Assembly: GCF_008364555.1 (NCBI RefSeq)
Contig: NZ_VTUC01000004.1
Location: 124,001-188,000 of the forward strand
Length of the DNA: 64,000 nucleotides
From: Enterobacter vonholyi
GTDB taxonomy: Bacteria; Pseudomonadota; Gammaproteobacteria; Enterobacterales; Enterobacteriaceae
Direction: 5' to 3'
Shown here: positions 1 to 7,437 of the stretch, piece after piece
How positions within the stretch are numbered: position 1 is the stretch's first letter
How the letters are laid out: each line of letters starts with the position of its first letter
Notes under the pieces: generated by a model
Database searches by the model: none
What the model was told of the DNA's origin: nothing
Seen by the model: only the letters and a program-made list of their open reading frames with translations
Translations under genes and position numbers: made by a program

Positions 1-259
1 GAACCAGCCCCTGAATCTTCCCGAGTCCCGTTGCGAAAAGGATATGGGCACCTGGGGGATCTATTCGGTTATTGATCCTGAAGATGAAACCTTTGCGCAA
101 GGCTTACAGGAAGATGAGTGGATAATCGAGAATGTCGACTGGTTAACGGATATGTTCTTCGAGGTGGGTATTCCGCTCGAGACGGCCAGCTACCGCTATT
201 TTTACCAGGCCGTGAATCCCCACGACTGGCGCTGCACCAGCTGTGCGGGGTGTATGTAA
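1..259 (+). CDS. C-terminal part of an unrecognised protein, truncated at left window edge
   Basis: The frame is open from the first bases of the window to a TAA at 257-259, so this is the last 85 or so codons of a gene that begins outside. An internal ATG at 44 lacks a good ribosome binding site and need not be the start. The visible part is acidic and aromatic (many D, E, W, Y, F) and ends in a cysteine cluster, CTSCAGCM, which could bind metal or form disulfides. I do not recognise the family. E. coli has yecH near ftnA, but this is not YecH. Codon use looks like that of the neighbours, so a real gene end is likely. Confidence 0.55.
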   Translation, partial: NQPLNLPESRCEKDMGTWGIYSVIDPEDETFAQGLQEDEWIIENVDWLTDMFFEVGIPLETASYRYFYQAVNPHDWRCTSCAGCM

Positions 260-264
260 ATTAA

Positions 265-289
265 CGCGGTGCAGGGAACCCGCACCGCG
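265..289. terminator. Hairpin between the partial gene and ftnA
   Basis: Convergent genes end on either side of a stem CGCGGTGC / GCACCGCG with a 9-base loop. There is no long T-run on either strand, so termination strength is uncertain. Position between two converging stop codons supports a bidirectional terminator. Confidence 0.5.
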
Positions 290-295
290 CTGATA

Positions 296-793
296 TTAAT
301 TCTGAGTATCGAGAGTGGAAAGTTCTTTATCAATAAAGTAAAGACCTTCGCCAGATTTCCCCACCAGAGATAATTTATCCAGCACGGATTTAAACAGCTT
401 CTCTTCTTCGTGTTGTTCAGCGACGTACCACTGCAGGAAATTAAAGGTTGGATAATCCTGGCTGGTCATCGCAGCATGAACCAGTTCGTTAATTTTCTGG
501 GTGATCAGCTGCTCGTGCTCGTAGGTGGCGCGGAACAGTTCATCGAGAGAATTATACTCAGCAAACGGTGAGGCCACGGTGTCAATGCGCGGCAGGCTGC
601 CCGTATCTGTCAGATAATCAAACAGACGCTGCATGTGGGTCATCTCTTCCTGAGCGTGACGACGCAGAAACGCGGCCGCACCTTCGAAGCTGTGGTAGCT
701 GCACCAGGCGCTCATCTGCTGGTAGAGCAGGGATGAAAAAAGCTCAAGATTCATTTGTGCGTTGAGCTTGTCGATCATTTCAGTTTTCAGCAT
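296..793 (-). CDS. ftnA: Ferritin FtnA, iron-storage ferroxidase
   Basis: A 165-residue protein of the same length as E. coli FtnA and very similar to it throughout. FtnA forms a 24-subunit cytoplasmic shell that oxidises Fe(II) and stores Fe(III). Ferroxidase-site ligands are visible: E17, E50, H53 and E94. The C-terminus STLDTQN is the E. coli one. The gene stands alone, convergent with the partial gene and downstream of yecR on the same strand. The AT-rich 200-base upstream region resembles the H-NS/Fur-controlled ftnA promoter known from E. coli. Confidence 0.97.
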   Translation of the reverse strand: MLKTEMIDKLNAQMNLELFSSLLYQQMSAWCSYHSFEGAAAFLRRHAQEEMTHMQRLFDYLTDTGSLPRIDTVASPFAEYNSLDELFRATYEHEQLITQKINELVHAAMTSQDYPTFNFLQWYVAEQHEEEKLFKSVLDKLSLVGKSGEGLYFIDKELSTLDTQN

Positions 794-937
794 GTTGACG
801 CTCCGGATTATTATTTCTGGTCCACAATGAGCGACACTATAATTTGTTATTTAATTATTTGCAAAACGTAAAATTATTATTTTATTTATTCAAAATACGA
901 ATGGGAATAAAACGCATTGGCGATTTTTATAATGTAT

Positions 938-957
938 TAATGAGAATTATTTTTGTT
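938..957. promoter_or_regulatory. Possible Fur-type site upstream of ftnA
   Basis: The stretch TTAATGAGAATTATTTTTG resembles Fur recognition sequence (GATAAT-type hexamers) and sits about 150 bases upstream of the ftnA start, in very AT-rich DNA. Fur activates E. coli ftnA from upstream sites by displacing H-NS. The match is partial, so this is a tentative call. Confidence 0.3.
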
Positions 958-959
958 CA

Positions 960-991
960 TAATGAAATAAACTGCCAGCACACGCTGGCAG
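960..991 (-). terminator. Terminator of yecR
   Basis: Just after the yecR stop on the minus strand, a perfect 8-bp stem (CTGCCAGC / GCTGGCAG, loop ACAC) is followed on the minus strand by a T-rich run (complement of AATGAAATAAA). Confidence 0.65.
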
Positions 992-997
992 CTTCGA

Positions 998-1336
998 TTA
1001 ATACCACGGATTATTTGACTTAGGATTAACGGCGTAACCCATACATTTGTACTGGATAGTCACGCTCTCGTTCAGGCACAGAGAACCGCTTGTCAGGGTA
1101 CAGGTTTTAATGGGCTGACCATAGGCTGAGGCGGTGGCATACCCCATGCTCTGACACGCTTTTGCCGCCGTGCCGTTATTCACATACTCATCGGAATACG
1201 CATTTTGCAGCGCTGCCTGGCCGTAGTCGAGGCGGACGATGCCGTTCGGCGCGTCGAGGCTGCTGACTTCAGCCTGGCGGTTAATACTGCACCCCGCGAG
1301 CAGCAGGAGTGTGCCGGCTACAATGACTCTTTTCAT
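998..1336 (-). CDS. yecR: YecR-like lipoprotein
   Basis: 112 residues. A short hydrophobic signal peptide ends in the lipobox LLAGC (Cys16), so the mature protein should be a lipid-anchored envelope lipoprotein. The rest contains several cysteines and matches the YecR family next to ftnA in E. coli, whose gene belongs to the FlhDC flagellar regulon; its molecular function is unknown. Gene position between ftnA and azuC is conserved. No clear FlhDC box was identified by eye. Confidence 0.85.
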   Translation of the reverse strand: MKRVIVAGTLLLLAGCSINRQAEVSSLDAPNGIVRLDYGQAALQNAYSDEYVNNGTAAKACQSMGYATASAYGQPIKTCTLTSGSLCLNESVTIQYKCMGYAVNPKSNNPWY

Positions 1337-1473
1337 GGTTCGCTCTGAGTGGATGGAAATACGTTATCGTACCCGCAGATGTCCGCTGCAATGCCTGGAA
1401 TAGCCGGACAATCTGCCCTCACTCTTTGCAACGGGTCCGGGATGAACGCTGTCAGGCCACACGCTAAGAAAAT

Positions 1474-1489
1474 TGTGATGTGAATCACA
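1474..1489. promoter_or_regulatory. CRP site between yecR and azuC
   Basis: TGTGATGTGAATCACA is a perfect TGTGA-N6-TCACA operator, and the outer bases extend the palindrome. It lies between divergent yecR and azuC, about 48 bases before the inferred azuC transcription start. E. coli azuC is known to be repressed by CRP. Confidence 0.75.
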
Positions 1490-1495
1490 AAAATA

Positions 1496-1523
1496 TTGAT
1501 TTTTGAGACAATGGTCATATTAT
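1496..1523 (+). promoter_or_regulatory. Candidate azuC promoter
   Basis: A -35 like TTGATT (1496-1501) and a -10 like TATTAT (1518-1523) are 16 bases apart, giving a start near 1530. This would make the RNA to the terminator at 1684 about 155 nt, close to the roughly 164 nt of E. coli AzuCR. TTGACA at 1531 is a rival -35 but would leave too short a leader. Confidence 0.45.
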
Positions 1524-1570
1524 AGGCGCATTGACAATAAAGTTGTATAACAAGTTAATGGAGCCTCATC

Positions 1571-1654
1571 GTGAAACTGCGCAAAATCCTGAAAAGCATG
1601 TGGGCCAATTACTGCCGCACGTTCAAAGACGTGCCGCCGGGCGCCATGTTCTGA
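1571..1654 (+). CDS. azuC: AzuC small membrane-associated protein
   Basis: Translation from GTG at 1571 gives a 27-residue peptide starting MKLRKILKSMWANYC and ending VPPGAMF. It matches E. coli AzuC (28 residues) nearly end to end. The peptide is basic and amphipathic. E. coli AzuC associates with the membrane and interacts with the glycerol-3-phosphate dehydrogenase GlpD. A purine-rich ATGGAG lies 7 bases before the GTG. The gene is easily missed because of its length and GTG start. It is flanked by yecR and yecJ as in E. coli. Confidence 0.88.
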   Translation: MKLRKILKSMWANYCRTFKDVPPGAMF

Positions 1655-1660
1655 TAAAAA

Positions 1661-1684
1661 AACCTGCTTCGGCAGGTTTTTTTA
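1661..1684 (+). terminator. Rho-independent terminator of azuC
   Basis: Stem AACCTGC / GCAGGTT with a TTCG tetraloop followed by a run of Ts, 7 bases after the AzuC stop codon. Confidence 0.88.
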
Positions 1685-1763
1685 TATCTGCAGGCGTTGA
1701 AGGGAAGATGTCAGGGGGCGTGTTTTGGTACTATGGCGGCCTTTAAATAAGGAGAAAGCCCCC

Positions 1764-2015
1764 ATGTCACAAAACCTGAGCGCCGATCAGGAACTTGTCT
1801 CTGACGTTGTCGCCTGTCAGCTGGTTATCAAACAAATCCTTGATGTTCTGGACGTGATTGCGCCAGTCGAAGTGCGCGAGAAGATGTCTACCCAGCTCAA
1901 AAACATCGATTTCGCCAGCCACCCTGCTGCCGCAGATCCGGTAACGCTTCGTGCGATCCAGAAAGCCATCGCGCTGATCGAACTGCGATTCACGCCGCAG
2001 GGTGAATCCCACTAA
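1764..2015 (+). CDS. yecJ: YecJ family protein (DUF2766)
   Basis: 83 residues from ATG 1764, which has GGAG at 1751-1754. An upstream in-frame ATG at 1725 would extend it, but the chosen start matches the MSQ start and 83-residue length of E. coli YecJ. The protein is small, soluble and probably helical (long amphipathic stretch after residue 10). Its function is unknown. Position after azuC is conserved. Confidence 0.88.
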   Translation: MSQNLSADQELVSDVVACQLVIKQILDVLDVIAPVEVREKMSTQLKNIDFASHPAAADPVTLRAIQKAIALIELRFTPQGESH

Positions 2016-2026
2016 AGCAGGGAAAT

Positions 2027-2051
2027 GGGCGACGGTACGTGTCGCCCTTTG
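2027..2051. terminator. Bidirectional hairpin between yecJ and the Dcu-type transporter
   Basis: Stem GGGCGAC / GTCGCCC with a 7-base loop; it is followed by TTT on the plus strand and ATTT on the minus strand. It lies between the two convergent stop codons. Confidence 0.6.
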
Positions 2052-2057
2052 ATGCTG

Positions 2058-3401
2058 TCAGAAGAACGTCTGGACCAGCAGGTAGCTCGCCGCGCACGCG
2101 CAGCTCACGCCAATCAGCCCTGGCAAAATGAAGCTGTGGTTGATGATAAATTTCCCGATGCGGGTCGTGCCTGACCGGTCAAAACCGATGCAGGCCAAAT
2201 CACTTGGATAGGTTGGCAGCACAAAATAGCCGTATGATGCCGGGAAAAAGGCGATCAGCATTTTCGGGTCGATGCCCAGCATGAGGCCCATAGGCGCAAC
2301 GGCCGTCAGCGCCGCCGCCTGGCTGTTCACCAGTTTCGACACCAGAAACAGTACAATGGCATACGTCCACGGGTGGCTTTTCACCACGCCTTCCAGCGCC
2401 AGCTTTAACTCCTCGAGATGTGCCTGAAAAAAGGTATCGCTCATCCACGCCACGCCGAACACCGAGAAGATCGCGACCATACCGGCTTTGAACACCGCGC
2501 CGTTGGAAATGGCCGACGCATTGACCTTGCAGGCCATCAGCATCACCGCGCCCGCAATTAACATCATCATCTGAATGACAAGGTTCATCGACAGCGCCGT
2601 CATTTTACCTTTCACTTCAAAGGCAGGGCGCAGTTCAGGGAATGCCCCCAGCAAAACGACCACGGCAATACCGGCAAAGAAAATCCACGTGGACCAGTAG
2701 GCCTGTTTAGGAAAACGTTGATTCATTAACGTCTCCGTTCCGCCGTAGATAAATTCGCGCTGCTTAGGATCTTTCAGCTTTTCCTGAAACTCCATGTCGT
2801 CTGCCAAATCTTTCCCACGGCGTAAGCTCCACAGGGCCGCAATGGCCACGCCAAAAAGTGAAGCGGGAACCGAGACGGCGAGTATTTCCAGGATCCCCCA
2901 CGCGTGGCCGAGCCCATGCTGGGCCGCCAGGATGGAGACCAGCGACACGACGGCAACGGAAACGGGGGAGGCCGTGATCGCCATCTGCGACGCGACCGAT
3001 GCCACGGCCATAGGGCGCTCCGGGCGGATCCCTTTTTTCAGGGCGATATCCGCAATGATGGGGAACATGGTGTAGACCACATGCCCGGTGCCGCACAGAA
3101 AGGTTAGCATCCAGGTGGTGAAAGGGGCGAGCAGGGTGATGTGCTGCGGGTGTTTGCGCAGAAGACGTTCAGCAAACTGCATCATGACGTTGAGACCGCC
3201 CGCCGTTTGCAGGGTAGCGGCACAGCCAATCACCGCAAGGATGGTCAGCATAACGTCAACCGGCGGTTTACCCGGCTGCAGACCAAAGACAAAACATAAA
3301 ATAAAAAGACCAATACCGCTGATTAACCCAAGCCCCATTCCGCCGAAACGCGTACCCGTCAGCAGGCAGAGGAGAATGACAACAAACTCAATGGTGATCA
3401 T
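2058..3401 (-). CDS. DcuA/DcuB-family anaerobic C4-dicarboxylate transporter
   Basis: 447 residues, about ten hydrophobic segments, same length as E. coli DcuB (446). Shared motifs include LQPGKPPVDVML near residue 41, LCGTGHVVYT near 101, SPVSVAVVSLVS near 145, SKLVNSQAAAL and FDRSGTTRIGKFIINHSFILPGLIG near the C-terminus. The family exchanges fumarate, malate or aspartate for succinate across the inner membrane, mainly in anaerobic growth. The sequence differs enough from both DcuA and DcuB that I give no symbol. E. coli has no transporter at this position between yecJ and ftnB. Start ATG 3401 follows a GAGGGAG ribosome binding site. It appears monocistronic. Confidence 0.85.
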   Translation of the reverse strand: MITIEFVVILLCLLTGTRFGGMGLGLISGIGLFILCFVFGLQPGKPPVDVMLTILAVIGCAATLQTAGGLNVMMQFAERLLRKHPQHITLLAPFTTWMLTFLCGTGHVVYTMFPIIADIALKKGIRPERPMAVASVASQMAITASPVSVAVVSLVSILAAQHGLGHAWGILEILAVSVPASLFGVAIAALWSLRRGKDLADDMEFQEKLKDPKQREFIYGGTETLMNQRFPKQAYWSTWIFFAGIAVVVLLGAFPELRPAFEVKGKMTALSMNLVIQMMMLIAGAVMLMACKVNASAISNGAVFKAGMVAIFSVFGVAWMSDTFFQAHLEELKLALEGVVKSHPWTYAIVLFLVSKLVNSQAAALTAVAPMGLMLGIDPKMLIAFFPASYGYFVLPTYPSDLACIGFDRSGTTRIGKFIINHSFILPGLIGVSCACAASYLLVQTFF

Positions 3402-3448
3402 GATGCTCCCTCGTCAATGATTATGTAACTAAATAAATCATCACACGT

Positions 3449-3464
3449 TGTGTGGTTAATCATT
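3449..3464. promoter_or_regulatory. Weak CRP/FNR-like site before the Dcu-type transporter
   Basis: TGTGTGGTTAATCATT fits TGTGA-N6-TCACA in 7 of 10 positions and lies about 50 bases upstream of the transporter start. Dcu-type genes are commonly FNR- and CRP-controlled, so the position is sensible, but the match is imperfect. Confidence 0.25.
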
Positions 3465-3524
3465 GGGAGCCAGATCTGATTTGTTAAATTTCAGCAAAAG
3501 CAGAAGGTTGGAGAGGGGAAGGGA

Positions 3525-3550
3525 GCCTGCTCCTCCGGATGGGAGCAGGC
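3525..3550. terminator. Hairpin after ftnB
   Basis: Perfect 9-bp stem GCCTGCTCC / GGAGCAGGC with an 8-base loop, 8 bases past the ftnB stop codon on the minus strand. No T-run follows, so it may act as a 3' stabilising structure or a weak terminator. Confidence 0.45.
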
Positions 3551-3558
3551 CAAAAAAC

Positions 3559-4062
3559 TCAGTGGTGCTGCACCGCCACGATGTCGAGCAGATGACGGTC
3601 GGTTTGCTCAGGACATAAACCCGCCTGCTGCGCATTATGGATCTCATCCGCCAGCGTCTTCAGCAGAAGGCCATCCTGCTGCTGCTCTTTATCCATATCG
3701 CGTAAGAATCTGAGCGTCGTAATGTCCTGCTGCGCTTTGGCTTCATCGGCCAGTTTGCTGAGGGTGCTGCAGCGTTGTTCATACTCTTCAAGCGTTTTCT
3801 GAAACAGTTCTTCCAGGCAAGAGTAGTTCTCGTTGATCCCATCAAGAGCTTTAACGACAGGATTTGCCCCTGCGGCTTTCAGGAAGTTAAAGACACGCAT
3901 CATATGAGTGACGTTACTTTGCGCCTGAGAGCGAAAGAATGTGGCAGATCCCGTGAGGCTATTCTCGGCACACCATGCACTTAAGTGAAGGTGCAGATTC
4001 GAGGCGTAGAACTCAAGGTTCATCTGCGCGTTAAGTTTTTGCATCATCGTTTGGGTAGCCAT
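3559..4062 (-). CDS. ftnB: Ferritin-like protein FtnB
   Basis: 167 residues from ATG at 4062, identical in length to E. coli FtnB. AAGGA lies 7 bases upstream of this ATG; the next upstream ATG (4068) would be almost on top of it. The ferritin four-helix fold is evident by alignment to FtnA, but ferroxidase ligands are partly lost: E17 and H53 remain, position 50 is N and position 94 aligns with Y. FtnB of related enterobacteria is linked to iron-sulfur repair and oxidative stress rather than bulk storage; the altered site fits a different role. It lies upstream of araF, transcribed away from it. Confidence 0.93.
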   Translation of the reverse strand: MATQTMMQKLNAQMNLEFYASNLHLHLSAWCAENSLTGSATFFRSQAQSNVTHMMRVFNFLKAAGANPVVKALDGINENYSCLEELFQKTLEEYEQRCSTLSKLADEAKAQQDITTLRFLRDMDKEQQQDGLLLKTLADEIHNAQQAGLCPEQTDRHLLDIVAVQHH

Positions 4063-4587
4063 ACTCATATCCTTATTGACTGTGGGACGTGATGTCCGTT
4101 GCTTAACCTGAGCGCCAGGCAAATACGAAGAAAAAAGCAGAAATACACATTCTGCCGTGACCGAAGTCGACCGAAATACACTTCCTGTGTTCGATATAAA
4201 TAAGCATACCCTTGTCTGCGGTCTAAGAAAACTCTTAATTAGGCTGTGTTTACCATACATTACAAAGCTTAATATAGTACAGAAAAGCAATTAGCTCGCC
4301 ATGAAGTGAGCGTTTCTTAAATAGCTAAATATTAAGGTTTTTTACTGAAGTGACACACTGTTACTCTTTCGAAAATATTAAGTTGGAATAATGCTCCGTG
4401 AAAAAGAGAAATACGGCTTAATCGTTTCGAATATATGATGCGCCAATAAAATTGCGCTAAATCAAATTCTGCGGAATAACGTTTTTCCTGGTGCGTTATA
4501 CATTCTTGATAAAACAGCATGTGAACCCGTTTAAGGCCAGGCGCCGTTTTGCCCGCTGAGGAGCATCAGGGATATCTTAGCTAATCT

Positions 4588-4604
4588 TATGGATAATTCT
4601 GCTT
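4588..4604. promoter_or_regulatory. AraC-like half-site 1 upstream of araF
   Basis: TATGGATAATTCTGCTT closely matches the AraC half-site TATGGATAAAAATGCTA (the I1 type). It lies 247 bases before araF. Confidence 0.55.
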
Positions 4605-4706
4605 AACCCCCTTCCATTTGTCTGACAAATCCTGCCTTTTTTATGTCATTTTTCGCTGAATTTATGTACGCAATTACTGTAATTCTGCGGTGTGATGGGG
4701 CTCTCT

Positions 4707-4723
4707 TATGGATGATTAATTTC
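4707..4723. promoter_or_regulatory. AraC-like half-site 2 upstream of araF
   Basis: TATGGATGATTAATTTC repeats the conserved TATGGAT box of the AraC half-site and has the same orientation as site 1, about 119 bases downstream. araFGH of E. coli is activated by AraC-arabinose and CRP; a weak CRP half-site (TGTGA at about 4691) lies just upstream. Confidence 0.5.
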
Positions 4724-4850
4724 CCGCTAAAACTATCACCAGCAATAACGCTTATGACGAGGTAAGCGCTAATGCCTTGTTTTAAGTCCGATTAAATTAG
4801 AAGCACGCACATATTCCCTACAGAAAAGAATGCTAAAGCTGGAGTTTACC

Positions 4851-5840
4851 ATGCACAAATTTACTAAAGCGCTGGCGGCCATCGGTCTGGCTGCCGTTAT
4901 GTCACAATCCGCTATCGCTGAGAATTTAAAACTCGGTTTTTTGGTAAAACAGCCCGAAGAGCCCTGGTTCCAGACTGAGTGGAAATTCGCTGATAAAGCC
5001 GGGAAAGATTTAGGTTTTGAAGTCATTAAAATCGCCGTGCCTGACGGCGAAAAAACACTGAACGCCATCGACAGCCTTGCGGCCAGCGGTGCAAAAGGTT
5101 TCGTTATCTGTACCCCTGATCCAAAGCTGGGATCGGCGATTGCGGCGAAGGCGCGCGGTTACGACATGAAGGTCATCGCGGTTGACGATCAGTTCGTTAA
5201 CGCTAAAGGCAAGCCGATGGATACCGTCCCGCTGGTCATGATGGCGGCGACAAAAATCGGCGAACGCCAGGGCCAGGAGCTCTATAAAGAGATGCAAAAG
5301 CGCGGCTGGGATGTCAAAGAGACCGCGGTGATGGCTATCACGGCTGACGAGCTGGACACCGCACGTCGTCGTACTACCGGTTCAATGGATGCGCTGAAAG
5401 CGGCCGGCTTCCCGGAAAAACAGATCTATAAGGTCCCAACCAAATCCAACGATATCCCAGGCGCTTTCGACGCCGCGAACTCTATGCTCGTCCAGCATCC
5501 GGAGGTCAAACACTGGCTGGTGGTCGGCATGAACGACAACACCGTGCTGGGCGGGGTACGCGCGACGGAAGGCCAGGGCTTCAAAGCGCCTGACGTGATC
5601 GGGATTGGCATCAACGGCGTTGACGCCGTCAGCGAGCTGTCCAAAGCGCAGGCTACCGGTTTCTACGGTTCTCTGCTGCCAAGCCCGGACGTTCACGGCT
5701 ACAAATCCAGTGAGATGCTCTACAACTGGGTCACCAAAGGGGCCGAACCGCCGAAATTTACCGAAGTGACCGACGTGGTGCTGATCACCCGCGACAACTT
5801 CAAAGAGGAGCTGGCGAAAAAAGGACTGGGCGGTAAGTAA
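4851..5840 (+). CDS. araF: L-arabinose-binding periplasmic protein AraF
   Basis: 329 residues, the length of E. coli AraF. The signal peptide MHKFTKALAAIGLAAVMSQS ends before AENLKLGF. The mature protein has the two-lobed periplasmic binding fold of the ribose/arabinose family and delivers L-arabinose to AraGH. The start at ATG 4851 gives the proper signal peptide and has a GGAG 7 bases upstream; in-frame codons before it would spoil the signal. It is the first gene of araFGH and is followed by a stable hairpin before araG. Confidence 0.97.
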   Translation: MHKFTKALAAIGLAAVMSQSAIAENLKLGFLVKQPEEPWFQTEWKFADKAGKDLGFEVIKIAVPDGEKTLNAIDSLAASGAKGFVICTPDPKLGSAIAAKARGYDMKVIAVDDQFVNAKGKPMDTVPLVMMAATKIGERQGQELYKEMQKRGWDVKETAVMAITADELDTARRRTTGSMDALKAAGFPEKQIYKVPTKSNDIPGAFDAANSMLVQHPEVKHWLVVGMNDNTVLGGVRATEGQGFKAPDVIGIGINGVDAVSELSKAQATGFYGSLLPSPDVHGYKSSEMLYNWVTKGAEPPKFTEVTDVVLITRDNFKEELAKKGLGGK

Positions 5841-5854
5841 TACGCTGTGATTGC

Positions 5855-5877
5855 GCCCCTCATACATCGTGAGGGGC
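5855..5877 (+). repeat. Intercistronic stem-loop between araF and araG
   Basis: Perfect 8-bp stem GCCCCTCA / TGAGGGGC with a 7-base loop and no T-run, placed after the binding-protein gene. In several ABC import operons such structures protect the upstream mRNA, allowing excess binding protein over transporter. Confidence 0.6.
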
Positions 5878-5911
5878 CAGACGTGCACACTACAGGAATC
5901 ACGGAGACGTT

Positions 5912-7426
5912 ATGCAACAGTCTGATCCGTATCTCTCTTTTCGCGGCATCGGGAAAACTTTCCCCGGTGTGAACGCGCTGACCGATATCAGCTTCGACTG
6001 CTATGCCGGCCAGGTTCACGCCCTGATGGGGGAAAACGGTGCGGGAAAATCCACGCTGTTGAAGATCCTCAGCGGCAACTACGCGCCCACTACCGGCACG
6101 CTGGCCATTCGCGGCGAAGAGTTGGCGTTTGCAGATACCACGGCGGCGCTCAATGCAGGGGTTGCCATTATCTATCAGGAGCTGCACCTCATCCCTGAGA
6201 TGACCGTGGCGGAAAATATCTATCTAGGACAGCTCCCGCATAAAGGCGGCGTGGTGAATCGTTCGCTACTTAATTATGAAGCGGGGCTGCAGCTTAAACA
6301 CCTGGGTCTGGACGTCGATCCCCAGACGCCGCTGAAATATCTCTCCATCGGCCAGTGGCAGATGGTTGAAATTGCCAAGGCGCTGGCGCGTAACGCCAGA
6401 ATTATTGCCTTTGATGAACCCACCAGTTCGCTCTCTAAGCGTGAAATCGAAAATCTGTTCCGCGTGATCCGCGAATTGCGTCAGGAAGGCCGTACGATCC
6501 TGTACGTTTCGCACCGAATGGAAGAGATTTTTGCCCTGAGCGATGCCATCACCGTGTTTAAAGATGGACGCTATGTGCGCACCTTTACCGACATGGCGCA
6601 GGTGAACCATGACCAGCTGGTTCAGGCAATGGTCGGACGCGAGCTGGGTGACATCTATCACTGGCAGCCGCGCCAGTACGGTCCGGAACGCCTGCGCCTG
6701 GATAGCGTAAAAGCACCGGGCGTCAGAACGCCGATTTCGTTATCGGTTCGTAGCGGCGAAATCGTCGGCCTGTTTGGTCTGGTGGGCGCGGGGCGTAGTG
6801 AATTAATGAAAGGCTTGTTCGGCGGCACTCGTATTACCGATGGGCAGGTCTCCATTGACGGCGAGCGGATAGATATTCAGAAACCGGCCCACGCGATCAG
6901 GGCGGGCATGATGCTCTGCCCGGAGGACCGTAAAGCAGAGGGGATCATTCCGGTGCATTCGGTACGCGACAACATCAATATTTCCGCTCGCCGCAAGTTT
7001 ATTCGCGCAGGCTGCCTGATAAACGAAAGCTGGGAGTCGAGCAACGCCGACCACCATATTCGCTCGCTGAATATCAAAACGCCGGGTCCGGAACAGCTGA
7101 TCATGAATCTTTCCGGCGGAAATCAGCAGAAAGCCATTTTAGGCCGCTGGCTGTCAGAGGATATGAAGGTGATTTTGCTGGACGAGCCGACGCGCGGTAT
7201 CGATGTGGGGGCAAAACACGAGATCTATAACGTGATCTATGAACTGGCAAAACGCGGCGTGGCGGTGCTCTTCGCCTCCAGCGATCTGCCGGAGGTGCTT
7301 GGCGTGGCCGACCGCATTGTGGTGATGCGTGAAGGCGAAATTGCCGGTGAATTACTTCATGAACAGGCGAATGAACAACAGGCGTTGAATCTCGCCATGC
7401 CTAAAGTCAGCCAGGCTGTCGCCTGA
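5912..7426 (+). CDS. araG: L-arabinose importer ATP-binding protein AraG
   Basis: 504 residues, the E. coli length, a fused tandem ABC ATPase. The first cassette has Walker [10 protein letters not shown] near residue 40, signature LSIGQWQ and Walker [11 protein letters not shown]. The second has the degenerate GLVGAGRSE in place of Walker A, signature LSGGNQQ and Walker [10 protein letters not shown], as is typical of sugar ABC importers of this family. It drives L-arabinose uptake through AraH at the inner membrane. It is co-transcribed with araF and araH, with 11 bases to araH. Confidence 0.97.
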   Translation: MQQSDPYLSFRGIGKTFPGVNALTDISFDCYAGQVHALMGENGAGKSTLLKILSGNYAPTTGTLAIRGEELAFADTTAALNAGVAIIYQELHLIPEMTVAENIYLGQLPHKGGVVNRSLLNYEAGLQLKHLGLDVDPQTPLKYLSIGQWQMVEIAKALARNARIIAFDEPTSSLSKREIENLFRVIRELRQEGRTILYVSHRMEEIFALSDAITVFKDGRYVRTFTDMAQVNHDQLVQAMVGRELGDIYHWQPRQYGPERLRLDSVKAPGVRTPISLSVRSGEIVGLFGLVGAGRSELMKGLFGGTRITDGQVSIDGERIDIQKPAHAIRAGMMLCPEDRKAEGIIPVHSVRDNINISARRKFIRAGCLINESWESSNADHHIRSLNIKTPGPEQLIMNLSGGNQQKAILGRWLSEDMKVILLDEPTRGIDVGAKHEIYNVIYELAKRGVAVLFASSDLPEVLGVADRIVVMREGEIAGELLHEQANEQQALNLAMPKVSQAVA

Positions 7427-7437
7427 GTAAGGAGTTA

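Larger units (their letters stand above)
1530..1684 (+). ncRNA. azuC: AzuCR (IsrB) dual-function sRNA
   Basis: The segment encodes the AzuC small protein and ends in a strong terminator, as the E. coli AzuCR RNA does. The E. coli RNA is known both to encode AzuC and to base-pair with target mRNAs. The 5' end is inferred from promoter-like boxes; the 3' end from the hairpin and T-run. Base-pairing function here is inferred from homology only. Confidence 0.7.
4063..4850. other. 788-base intergenic region between ftnB and araF
   Basis: AT-rich, no convincing gene. The ftnB-proximal part should hold the ftnB promoter. The araF-proximal half (from about 4588) holds two AraC-like half-sites. A short ORF on the minus strand at 4332-4520 has no family resemblance and no ribosome binding site. 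Confidence 0.7.

Noticed and set aside
1333-1518. Minus-strand 61-codon ORF upstream of yecR
   Set aside because: Overlaps the CRP site and yecR leader, no conservation seen, and no ribosome site.
1531-1559. TTGACA ... GTTAAT as the azuC promoter
   Set aside because: Would start transcription about 5 bases before the GTG and remove the ribosome binding site; an upstream promoter fits RNA length better.
4332-4520. Minus-strand 62-codon ORF in the ftnB-araF gap
   Set aside because: AT-rich random ORF without start signal or family features.
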